Below, piece by piece: positions 42,701 to 55,299 of a stretch of 64,000 nucleotides of DNA. Source of the stretch: Prosapia bicincta (Eukaryota; Arthropoda; Insecta; Hemiptera; Cercopidae); the NCBI GenBank assembly GCA_036971475.1, contig JBAIZL010000008.1:10503395-10567394 (forward strand). Reading direction: 5' to 3'. How positions within the stretch are numbered: the first letter of the stretch is position 1; each line of letters begins with the position of its first letter. Both the position numbers and the translations under genes were made by a program. The notes under the pieces were generated by a model. It saw only the letters and a program-made list of their open reading frames with translations. It did no database searches and was not told the origin of the DNA.

Positions 42701-45700
42701 ATAAGTATTATTGGAGCTATCCAATTGTCATATATTTGCTCTAAAAAAAATGCATGAATTATAGTTCATGGATTTTGCGATTTCTACAAAAAATGGATTT
42801 CTCATTTAAAAGGCATAATAAACGCAGAATCGACCATAGATTCGCATTGTGCACTTAGAATTGATCTATAATAAGTATTATAGGAGCTATCGTAATTACC
42901 ATCAAATTGCTCCAAAAAAAAATGCATGAATTATAGTTCATGGATTTTGCGATTTCTACAAAAAATGGATTTCTCATTTAAAAGGCATAATAAACGCAGA
43001 ATCGACCATAGATTCGCATTGTGCACTTAGAATTGATCTATAATAAGTATTATAGGAGCTATCGCAATTGTCATATATTTGCTCTAAAAAAAATGCATGA
43101 ATTATAGTTCATGGATTTTGCGATTTCTACAAAAAATGGATTTCTCATTCAAAAGGCATAATAAACGCAGAATCGACCATAGATTCGCATTGTGCACTTA
43201 GAATTGATCTATAATAAGTATTACAGGAGCTATCGCAATTGTCATATATTTGCTCTAAAAAAAATGCATGAATTATAGTTCATGGATTTTGCGATTTCTA
43301 CAAAAAATGGATTTCTCATTTAAAAGGCATAATAAACGCAGAATCGACCATAGATTCGCATTGTGCACTTAGAAATGATCTATAATAAGTATGATAGGAG
43401 CTATCGCAATTGTCATAAATTTGCTCTAAAAAAAATGCATGAATTATAGTTCATGGATTTTGCGATTTCTACAAAAAATGGATTTCTCATTTAAAAGGCA
43501 TAATAAACGCAGAATCGACCATAGATTCGCATTGTGCACTTAGAATTGATCTATAATAAGTATTATAGGAGCTATCGCAATTGTCATATATTTGCTCTAA
43601 AAAAAATGCATGAATTATAGTTCATGGATTTTGCGATTTCTACAAAAAATGGATTTCTCATTTAAAAGGCATAATAAACGCAGAATCGACCATAGATTCG
43701 CATTGTGCACTTAGAATTGATCTATAATAAGTATTATAGGATCTATCGCAATTGTCATATATTTGCTCTAAAAAAAATGCATGAATTATAGTTCATGGAT
43801 TTTGCGATTTCTACAAAAAATGGATTTCTCATTTAAAAGGCATAATAAACGCAGAATCGACCATAGATTCGCATTGTGCACTTAGAATTGATCTATAATA
43901 AGTATTATAGGAGCTATCGCAATTGTCATATATTTGCTCTAAAAAAAATGCATGAATTATAGTTCATGGATTTTGCGATTTCTACAAAAAATGGATTTCT
44001 CATTTAAAAGGCATAATAAACGCAGAATCGACCATAGATTCGCATTGTGCACTTAGAAATGATCTATAATAAGTATTATAGGAGCTATCGCAATTGTCAT
44101 AAATTTGCTCTAAAAAAAATGCATGAATTATAGTTCATGGATTTTGCGATTTCTACAAAAAATGGATTTCTCATTTAAAAGGCATAATAAACGCAGAATC
44201 GACCATAGATTCGCATTGTGCACTTAGAATTGATCTATAATAAGTATTATATAAGCTATCGCAATTGTCATATATTTGCTCTAAAAAAAATGCATGAATT
44301 ATAGTTCATGGATTTTGCGATTTCCACAAAAAATGGATTTCTCATTTAAAAGGCATAATAAACGCAGAATCGACCATAGATTCGCATTGTGCACTTAGAA
44401 TTGATCTATAATAAGTATTATAGGAGCTATCGCAATTGTCATATATTTGCTCTAAAAAAAATGCATGAATTATAGTTCATGGATTTTGCGATTTCTACAA
44501 AAAATGGATTTCTCATTTAAAAGGCATATTAAACGCAGAATCGACCATAGATTCGCATTGTGCACTTAGAATTGATCTATAATAAGTATTATAGGAGCTA
44601 TCGCGATTGTCATATATTTGCTCTAAAAAAAATGCATGAATTATAGTTCATGGATTTTGCGATTTCTAAAAAAAATGGATTTCTCATTTAAAAGGCATAA
44701 TAAACGCAGAATCGACCATAGATTCGCATTGTGCACTTAGAATTGATCTATAATAAGTATTATAGGAGCTATCGCAATTGTCATATATTTGCTCTAAAAA
44801 AAATGCATGAATTATAGTTCATGGATTTTGCGATTTCTACAAAAAATGGATTTCTCATTTAAGAGGCATAATAAACGCAGAACCGACCATAGATTCGCAT
44901 TGTGCACTTAGAATTGATCTATAATAAGTATTATAGGAGCTATCGCAATTGTCATATATTTGCTCTAAAAAAAATGCATGAATTATAGTTCATGGATTTT
45001 GCGATTTCTACAAAAAATGGATTTCTCATTTAAAAGGCATAATAAACGCAGAATCGACCATAGATTCTCATTGTGCACTTAGAATTGATCTATAATAAGT
45101 ATTATAGGAGCTATCGTAATTACCATCAAATTGCTCAAAAAAAAAATGCATGAATTATAGTTCATGGATTTTGCGATTTCTACAAAAAATGAATTTCTCA
45201 TTTAAAAGGCATAATAAACGCAGAATCGACCATAGATTCGCATTGTGCACTTAGAATTGATCTATAATAAGTATTATTGGAGCTATCCAATTGTCATATA
45301 TTTGCTCTAAAAAAAATGCATGAATTATAGTTCATGGATTTTGCGATTTCTACAAAAAATGGATTTCTCATTTAAAAGGCATAATAAACGCAGAATCGAC
45401 CATAGATTCGCATTGTGCACTTAGAATTGATCTATAATAAGTATTATAGGAGCTATCGTAATTACCATCAAATTGCTCCAAAAAAAAATGCATGAATTAT
45501 AGTTCATGGATTTTGCGATTTCTACAAAAAATGAATTTCTCATTTAAAAGGCATAATAAACGCAGAATCGACCATAGATTCGCATTGTGCACTTAGAATT
45601 GATCTATAATAAGTATTATTGGAGCTATCCAATTGTCATATATTTGCTCTAAAAAAAATGCATGAATTATAGTTCATGGATTTTGCGATTTCTACAAAAA

Positions 45701-48700
45701 ATGGATTTCTCATTTAAAAGGCATAATAAACGCAGAATCGACCATAGATTCGCATTGTGCACTTAGAATTGATCTATAATAAGTATTATAGGAGCTATCG
45801 TAATTACCATCAAATTGCTCCAAAAAAAAATGCATGAATTATAGTTCATGGATTTTGCGATTTCTACAAAAAATGGATTTCTCATTTAAAAGGCATAATA
45901 AACGCAGAATCGACCATAGATTCGCATTGTGCACTTAGAATTGATCTATAATAAGTATTATAGGAGCTATCGCAATTGTCATATATTTGCTCTAAAAAAA
46001 ATGCATGAATTATAGTTCATGGATTTTGCGATTTCTACAAAAAATGGATTTCTCATTTAAAAGGCATAATAAACGCAGAATCGACCATAGATTCGCATTG
46101 TGCACTTAGAATTGATCTATAATAAGTATTATAGGAGCTATCGCAATTGTCATATATTTGCTCTAAAAAAAATGCATGAATTATAGTTCATGGATTTTGC
46201 GATTTCTACAAAAGATGGATTTCTCATTTAAAAGGCATAATAAACGCAGAATCGACCATAGATTCGCATTGTGCACTTAGAAATGATCTATAATAAGTAT
46301 GATAGGAGCTATCGCAATTGTCATAAATTTGCTCTAAAAAAATGCATGAATTATAGTTCATGGATTTTGCGATTTCTACAAAAAATGGATTTCTCATTTA
46401 AAAGGCATAATAAACGCAGAATCGACCATAGATTCGCATTGTGCACTTAGAATTGATCTATAATAAGTATTATATAAGCTATCGCAATTGTCATATATTT
46501 GCTCTAAAAAAAATGCATGAATTATAGTTCATGGATTTTGCGATTTCTACAAAAAATGGATTTCTCATTTAAAAGGCATAATAAACGCATAATCGACCAT
46601 AGATTCGCATTGTGCACTTAGAATTGATCTATAATAAGTATTATAGGAGCTATCGCAATTGTCATATATTTGCTCTAAAAAAAATGCATGAATTATAGTT
46701 CATGGATTTTGCGATTTCTACAAAAAATGGATTTCTCATTTAAAAGGCATAATAAACGCAGAATCGACCATAGATTCGCATTGTGCACTTAGAAATGATC
46801 TATAATAAGTGTTATAGGAGCTATCGCAATTGTCATATATTTGCTCTAAAAAAAATGCATGAATTATAGTTCATGGATTTTGCGATTTCTACAAAAAATG
46901 GATTTCTCATTTAAAAGGCATAATAAACGCAGAATCGACCATAGATTGGCATTGTGCACTTAGAATTGATCTATAATAAGTATTATAGGAGCTATCGCAA
47001 TTGTCATATATTTGCTCTAAAGAAAATGCATGAATTATAGTTCATGGATTTTGCGATTTCTACAAAAAATGGATTTCTCATTTAAAAGGCATAATAAACG
47101 CAGAATCGACCATAGATTCGCATTGTGCACTTAGAAATGATCTATAATAAGTATTATAGGAGCTATCGCAATTGTCATATATTTGCTCTAAAAAAAATGC
47201 ATGAATTATAGTTCATGGATTTTGCGATTTCTACAAAAAATGGATTTCTCATTTAAAAGGCATAATAAACGCAGAATCGACCATAGATTGGCATTGTGCA
47301 CTTAGAATTGATCTATAATAAGTATTATAGGAGCTATCGCAATTGTCATATATTTGCTCTAAAAAAAATGCATGAAATATAGTTCATGGATTTTGCGATT
47401 TCTACAAAAAATGGATTTCTCATTTAAAAGGCATAATAAACACAGAATCGACCATAGATTCGCATTGTGCACTTAGAATTGATCTATAATAAGTATTATA
47501 GGAGCTATCGCAATTGTCATATATTTGCTCTAAAAAAAATGCATGAATTATAGTTCATGGATTTTGCGATTTCTACAAAAAATGGATTTCTCATTTAAAA
47601 GGCATAATAAACGCAGAATCGACCATAGATTCGCATTGTGCACTTAGAATTGATCTATAATAAGTATTATAGGAGCTATCGCAATTGTCATATATTTGCT
47701 CTAAAAAAAATGCATGAATTATAGTTCATGGATTTTGCGATTTCTACAAAAAATGGATTTCTCATTTAAAAGGCATAATAAACGCTGAATCGACCATAGA
47801 TTCTCATTGTGCACTTAGAATTGATCTATAATAAGTATTATAGGAGCTATCGCAATTGTCATATATTTGCTCTAAAAAAAATGCATGAATTATAGTTCAT
47901 GGAATTTGCGATTCCTACAAAAAATGGATTTCTCATTTAAAAGGCATAATAAACGCAGAATCGACCATAGATTCGCATTGTGCACTTAGAAATGATATAT
48001 AATAAGTATTATAGGAGCTATCGCAATTGTCATATATTTGCTCTAAAAAAAATGCATGAAATATAGTTCATGGATTTTGCGATTTCTACAAAAAATGGAT
48101 TTCTCATTTAAAAGGCATAATAAACGCAGAATCGACCATAGATTCGCATTGTGCACTTAGAATTGATCTATAATAAGTATTATAGGAGCTATCGCAATTG
48201 TCAAATATTTGCTCTAAAAAAAATGCATGAATTATAGTTCATGGATTTTGCGATTTCTACAAAAAATGGATTTCTCATTTAAAAGGCATTATAAATGCAG
48301 AATCGACCATAGATTCGCATTGTGCACTTAGAATTGATCTATAATAAGTATTATAGGAGCTATCGTAATTACCATCAAATTGCTCCAAAAAAAATGCATG
48401 AATTATAGTTCATGGATTTTGCGATTTCTACAAAAAATGGATTTCTCATTTAAAAGGCATAATAAACGCAGAATCGACCATAGATTCGCATTGTGCACTT
48501 AGAATTGATCTATAATAAGTATTATAGGAGCTATCGCAATTGTCATATATTTGCTCTAAAAAAAATGCATGAATTATAGTTCATGGATTTTGCGATTTCT
48601 ACAAAAAATGGATTTCTCATTTAAAAGGCATATTAAACGCAGAATCGACCATAGATTCGCATTGTGCACTTAGAATTGATCTATAATAAGTATTATAGGA

Positions 48701-49983
48701 GCTATCGCGATTGTCATATATTTGCTCTAAAAAAAATGCATGAATTATAGTTCATGGATTTTGCGATTTCTAAAAAAAATGGATTTCTCATTTAAAAGGC
48801 ATAATAAACGCAGAATCGACCATAGATTCGCATTGTGCACTTAGAATTGATCTATAATAAGTATTATAGGAGCTATCGCAATTGTCATATATTTGCTCTA
48901 AAAAAAATGCATGAATTATAGTTCATGGATTTTGCGATTTCTACAAAAAATGGATTTCTCGTTTAAAAGGCATAATAAACGCAGAATCGACCATAGATTC
49001 GCATTGTGCACTTAGAAATGATCTATAATAAGTATTATAGGAGCTATCGCAATTGTCATAAATTTGCTCTAAAAAAAATGCATGAATTATAGTTCATGGA
49101 TTTTGCGATTTCTACAAAAAATGGATTTCTCATTTAAAAGGCATAATAAACGCAGAATCGACCATAGATTCGCATTGTGCACTTAGAATTGATCTATAAT
49201 AAGTATTATATAAGCTATCGCAATTGTCATATATTTGCTCTAAAAAAAATGCATGAATTATAGTTCATGGATTTTGCGATTTCCACAAAAAATGGATTTC
49301 TCATTTAAAAGGCATAATAAACGCAGAATCGACCATAGATTCGCATTGTGCACTTAGAATTGATCTATAATAAGTATTATAGGAGCTATCGCAATTGTCA
49401 TATATTTGCTCTAAAAAAAATGCATGAATTATAGTTCATGGATTTTGCGATTTCTACAAAAAATGGATTTCTCATTTAAAAGGCATATTAAACGCAGAAT
49501 CGACCATAGATTCGCATTGTGCACTTAGAATTGATCTATAATAAGTATTATAGGAGCTATCGCGATTGTCATATATTTGCTCTAAAAAAAATGCATGAAT
49601 TATAGTTCATGGATTTTGCGATTTCTAAAAAAAATGGATTTCTCATTTAAAAGGCATAATAAACGCAGAATCGACCATAGATTCGCATTGTGCACTTAGA
49701 ATTGATCTATAATAAGTATTATAGGAGCTATCGCAATTGTCATATATTTGCTCTAAAAAAAATGCATGAATTATAGTTCATGGATTTTGCGATTTCTACA
49801 AAAAATGGATTTCTCATTTAAGAGGCATAATAAACGCAGAACCGACCATAGATTCGCATTGTGCACTTAGAATTGATCTATAATAAGTATTATAGGAGCT
49901 ATCGCAATTGTCATATATTTGCTCTAAAAAAAATGCATGAATTATAGTTCATGGATTTTGCGATTTCTACAAAAAATGGATTT

Positions 49984-50120
49984 CTCATTTAAAAGGCATA
50001 ATAAACGCAGAATCGACCATAGATTCTCATTGTGCACTTAGAATTGATCTATAATAAGTATTATAGGAGCTATCGTAATTACCATCAAATTGCTCAAATT
50101 TGAATACCTCAATTTGAATT
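49984..50120. repeat. Truncated 137-bp monomer with filler insertion
   Basis: In this type B monomer the stretch from the A-tract through the CATGAA/TTCATG dyad and the TTGCGAT arm is gone. GCTC runs into AAATTTGAATACC, then TCAATTTGAATTTC, and then normal sequence. The distance between the flanking motifs TGCTC and GAATTTC falls from 59 bases (compare 45132 to 45191) to 25, a net loss of 34 bp. The filler contains an imperfect direct repeat (TCAAATTTGAAT / TCAATTTGAAT) and the 10-bp palindrome TCAAATTTGA. It is the only large length change in the window. It could be end-joining repair or, less likely, an assembly error. Confidence 0.85.
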
Positions 50121-50739
50121 TCTCATTTAAAAGGCATAATAAACGCAGAATCGACCATAGATTCGCATTGTGCACTTAGAATTGATCTATAATAAGTATT
50201 ATTGGAGCTATCCAATTGTCATATATTTGCTCTAAAAAAAATGCATGAATTATAGTTCATGGATTTTGCGATTTCTACAAAAAATGGATTTCTCATTTAA
50301 AAGGCATAATAAACGCAGAATCGACCATAGATTCGCATTGTGCACTTAGAATTGATCTATAATAAGTATTATAGGAGCTATCGTAATTACCATCAAATTG
50401 CTCCAAAAAAAAATGCATGAATTATAGTTCATGGATTTTGCGATTTCTACAAAAAATGGATTTCTCATTTAAAAGGCATAATAAACGCAGAATCGACCAT
50501 AGATTCGCATTGTGCACTTAGAATTGATCTATAATAAGTATTATAGGAGCTATCGCAATTGTCATATATTTGCTCTAAAAAAAATGCATGAATTATAGTT
50601 CATGGATTTTGCGATTTCTACAAAAAATGGATTTCTCATTTAAAAGGCATAATAAACGCAGAATCGACCATAGATTCGCATTGTGCACTTAGAATTGATC
50701 TATAATAAGTATTATAGGAGCTATCGCAATTGTCATATA

Positions 50740-50760
50740 TTTGCTCTAAAAATGCATGAA
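50740..50760. repeat. Shortened A-tract (5 A) variant
   Basis: The tract after CTCT has 5 A instead of the usual 8, the shortest seen among type A monomers here. Others vary only between 7 (for example about 3573, 19,993, 21,704, 46,335) and 9 (about 492, 2715, 40,350, 60,662). It lies about 650 bp from the truncated monomer at 50.1 kb. Confidence 0.7.
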
Positions 50761-53399
50761 TTATAGTTCATGGATTTTGCGATTTCTACAAAAAATGGAT
50801 TTCTCATTTAAAAGGCATAATAAACGCAGAATCGACCATAGATTCGCATTGTGCACTTAGAAATGATCTATAATAAGTATGATAGGAGCTATCGCAATTG
50901 TCATAAATTTGCTCTAAAAAAAATGCATGAATTATAGTTCATGGATTTTGCGATTTCTACAAAAAATGAATTTCTCATTTAAAAGGCATAATAAACGCAG
51001 AATCGACCATAGATTCGCATTGTGCACTTAGAATTGATCTATAATAAGTATTATATAAGCTATCGCAATTGTCATATATTTGCTCTAAAAAAAATGCATG
51101 AATTATAGTTCATGGATTTTGCGATTTCTACAAAAAATGGATTTCTCATTTAAAAGGCATAATAAACGCAGAATCGACCATAGATTCGCATTGTGCACTT
51201 AGAGTTGATCTATAATAAGTATTATAGGAGCTATCGCAATTGTCATATATTTGCTCTAAAAAAAATGCATGAATTATAGTTCATGGATTTTGCGATTTCT
51301 ACAAAAAATGGATTTCTCATTTAAAAGGCATAATAAACGCAGAATCGACCATAGATTCGCATTGTGCACTTAGAAATGATCTATAATAAGTGGGATAGGA
51401 GCTATCGCAATTGTCATATATTTGCTCTAAAAAAAATGCATGAATTATAGTTCATGGATTTTGCGATTTCTACAAAAAATGGATTTCTCATTTAAAAGAC
51501 ATAATAAACGCAGAATCGACCATAGATTCGCATTGTGCACTTAGAATTGATCTATAATAAGTATTATAGGAGCTATCGCAATTGTCATATATTTGCTCTA
51601 AAAAAAATGCATGAATTATAGTTCATGGATTTTGCGATTTCTACAAAAAATGGATTCTCATTTAAAAGGCATAATAAACGCAGAATCGTCCATAGATTCG
51701 CATTGTGCACTTAGAATTGATCTATAATAAGTATTATAGGAGCTATCGCAATTGTCATATATTTGCTCTAAAATAAATGCATGAATTATAGTTCATGGAT
51801 TTTGCGATTTCTACAAAAAATGGATTTCTCATTTAAAAGGCATAATAAACGCAGAATCGACCATAGATTGGCATTGTGCACTTAGAATTGATCTATAATA
51901 AGTATTATAGGAGCTATCGCAATTGTCATATATTTGCTCTAAAGAAAATGCATGAATTATAGTTCATGGATTTTGCGATTTCTACAAAAAATGGATTTCT
52001 CATTTAAAAGGCATAATAAACGCAGAATCGACCATAGATTCGCATTGTGCACTTAGAAATGATCTATAATAAGTAATATAGGAGCTATCGCAATTGTCAT
52101 ATATTTGCTCTAAAAAAAATGCATGAATTATAGTTCATGGATTTTGCGATTTCTACAAAAAATAGATTTCTCATTTAAAAGGCATAATAAACGCAGAATC
52201 GACCATAGATTGGCATTGTGCACTTAGAATTGATCTATAATAAGTATTATAGGAGCTATCGCAATTGTCATATATTTGCTCTAAAAAAAATGCATGAATT
52301 ATAGTTCATGGATTTTGCGATTTCTACAAAAAATGGATTTCTCATTTAAAAGGCATAATAAACACAGAATCGACCATAGATTCGCATTGTGCACTTAGAA
52401 TTGATCTATAATAAGTATTATAGGAGCTATCGCAATTGTCATATATTTGCTCTAAAAAAAATGCATGAATTATAGTTCATGGATTTTGCGATTTCTACAA
52501 AAAATGGATTTCTCATTTAAAAGGCATAATAAACGCAGAATCGACCATAGATTCGCATTGTGCACTTAGAATTGATCTATAATAAGTATTATAGGAGCTA
52601 TCGCAATTGTCATATATTTGCTCTAAAAAAAATGCATGAATTATAGTTCATGGATTTTGCGATTTCTACAAAAAATGGATTTCTCATTTAAAAGGCATAA
52701 TAAACGCTGAATCGACCATAGATTCGCATTGTGCACTTAGAATTGATCTATAATAAGTATTATAGGAGCTATCGCAATTGTCATATATTTGCTCTAAAAA
52801 AAATGCATGAATTATAGTTCATGGAATTTGCGATTCCTACAAAAAATGGATTTCTCATTTAAAAGGCATAATAAACGCAGAATCGACCATAGATTCGCAT
52901 TGTGCACTTAGAATTGATCTATAATAAGTATTATAGGAGCTATCGCAATTGTCATATATTTGCTCTAAAAAAAATGCATGAATTATAGTTCATGGATTTT
53001 GCGATTTCTACAAAAAATGGATTTCTCATTTAAAAGGCATAATAAACGCTGAATCGACCATAGATTCGCATTGTGCACTTAGAATTGATCTATAATAAGT
53101 ATTATAGGAGCTATCGCAATTGTCATATATTTGCTCTAAAAAAAATGCATGAATTATAGTTCATGGATTTTGCGATTTCTACAAAAAATGGATTTCTCAT
53201 TTAAAAGGCATAATAAACGCAGAATCGACCATAGATTCGCATTGTGCACTTAGAAATGATCTATAATAAGTATTATAGGAGCTATCGCAATTGTCATATA
53301 TTTGCTCTAAAAAAAATGCATGAATTATAGTTCATGGATTTTGCGATTTCTACAAAAAATGGATTTCTCATTTAAAAGGCATAATAAACGCAGAATCGA

Positions 53400-55240
53400 C
53401 CATAGATTCGCATTGTGCACGTAGAATTGATCTATAATAAGTATTATAGGAGCTATCGCAATTGTCATATATTTGCTCTAAAAAAAATGCATGAATTATA
53501 GTTCATGGATTTTGCGATTTCTACAAAAAATGGATTTCTCATTTAAAAGGCATAATAAACGCAGAATCGACCATAGATTCGCATTGTGCACTTAGAAATG
53601 ATCTATAATAAGTATTATAGGAGCTATCGCAATTGTCATATATTTGCTCTAAAAAAAATGCATGAATTATAGTTCATGGATTTTGCGATTTCTACAAAAA
53701 ATGGATTTCTCATTTAAAATTCATTATAAATGCAGAATCGACCATAGATTCGCATTGTGCACTTAGAATTGATCTATAATAAGTATTATAGGAGCTATCG
53801 TAATTACCATCAAATTGCTCCAAAAAAAATGCATGAATTATAGTTCATGGATTTTGCGATTTCTAAAAAAAATGGATTTCTCATTTAAAAGGCATAATAA
53901 ACGCAGAATCGACCATAGATTCGCATTGTGCACTTAGAATTGATCTATAATAAGTATTATAGGAGCTATCGCAATTGTCATATATTTGCTCTAAAAAAAA
54001 TGCATGAATTATAGTTCATGGATTTTGCGATTTCTACAAAAAATGGATTTCTCATTTAAAAGGCATAATAAACGCAGAATCGACCATAGATTCGCATTGT
54101 GCACTTAGAATCGATCTATAATAAGTATTATAGGAGCTATCGCAATTGTCATATATTTGCTCTAAAAAAAATGCATGAATTATAGTTCATGGATTTTGCG
54201 ATTTCTACAAAAAATGGATTTCTCATTTAAAAGGCATAATAAACGCAGAATCGACCATAGATTCGCATTGTGCACTTAGAATTGATCTATAATAAGTATT
54301 ATAGGAGCTATCGCAATTGTCATATATTTGCTCTAAAAAAAATGCATGAATTATAGTTCATGGATTTTGCGATTTCTACAAAAAATGGATTTCTCATTTA
54401 AAAGGCATAATAAACGCAGAATCGACCATAGATTCGCATTGTGCACTTAGAAATGATCTATAATAAGTATTATAGGAGCTATCGCAATTGTCATATATTT
54501 GCTCTAAAAAAAATGCATGAATTATAGTTCATGGATTTTGCGATTTCTACAAAAAATGGATTTCTCATTTAAAAGGCATAATAAACGCAGAATCGACCAT
54601 AGATTCGCATTGTGCACTTAGAAATGATCTATAATAAGTATTATAGGAGCTATCGCAATTGTCATATATTTGCTCTAAAAAAAATGCATGAATTATAGTT
54701 CATGGATTTTGCGATTTCTACAAAAAATGGATTTCTCATTTAAAAGGCATAATAAACGCAGAATCGACCATAGATTCGCATTGTGCACGTAGAATTGATC
54801 TATAATAAGTATTATAGGAGCTATCGCAATTGTCATATATTTGCTCTAAAAAAAATGCATGAATTATAGTTCATGGATTTTGCGATTTCTACAAAAAATG
54901 GATTTCTCATTTAAAAGGCATAATAAACGCAGAATCGACCATAGATTCGCATTGTGCACTTAGAAATGATCTATAATAAGTATTATAGGAGCTATCGCAA
55001 TTGTCATATATTTGCTCTAAAAAAAATGCATGAATTATAGTTCATGGATTTTGTGATTTCTACAAAAAATGGATTTCTCATTTAAAATTCATTATAAATG
55101 CAGAATCGACCATAGATTCGCATTGTGCACTTAGAATTGATCTATAATAAGTATTATAGGAGCTATCGTAATTACCATCAAATTGCTCCAAAAAAAATGC
55201 ATGAATTATAGTTCATGGATTTTGCGATTTCTACAAAAAA
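53400..55240. repeat. Tandem duplication of an 8-monomer unit (1,368 bp)
   Basis: CACGTAGAATTG lies at 53421 and 54789, TTTAAAATTCATTATAAATG at about 53,716 and 55,084, and type B at 53801 and 55169, all 1,368 bp apart. Downstream the marker GAATCGATC lies at 54112 and 55309 (1,197 bp), so the second copy lacks one monomer. The missing one is the copy carrying CTAAAAAAAATGG at about 53,865. GTGATTTC near 55,053 is a private CpG transition of the second copy. Confidence 0.82.
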
Positions 55241-55299
55241 TGGATTTCTCATTTAAAAGGCATAATAAACGCAGAATCGACCATAGATTCGCATTGTGC

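Larger units (their letters stand above)
37590..52900. repeat. Long higher-order repeat of 27-33 monomers
   Basis: Blocks recur at long offsets. TATGATAGG lies at 38090 and 43393, and type B at 39814 and 45117 and at 40156 and 45459 (all 5,303 bp, 31 monomers). GCATATTAAA lies at 44,528 and 49,487 and type B at 45117 and 50076 (both 4,959 bp, 29 monomers). AAGTGTTATAGG lies at 41339 and 46811, and ACACAG at 41970 and 47442 (5,472 bp, 32 monomers). ACACAG recurs again at 52364. GGAATTTGCGATTCC marks about 42,430, 47,900 and 52,824. Unit length is not fixed; it changes by whole monomers, as expected for unequal exchange in register. Confidence 0.8.

Noticed and set aside
50092..50122. Transposon insertion footprint or target-site duplication
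   Set aside because: The scar is a net deletion with about 20 bp of unmatched sequence. No terminal inverted repeat of a mobile element or clean flanking duplication is visible.
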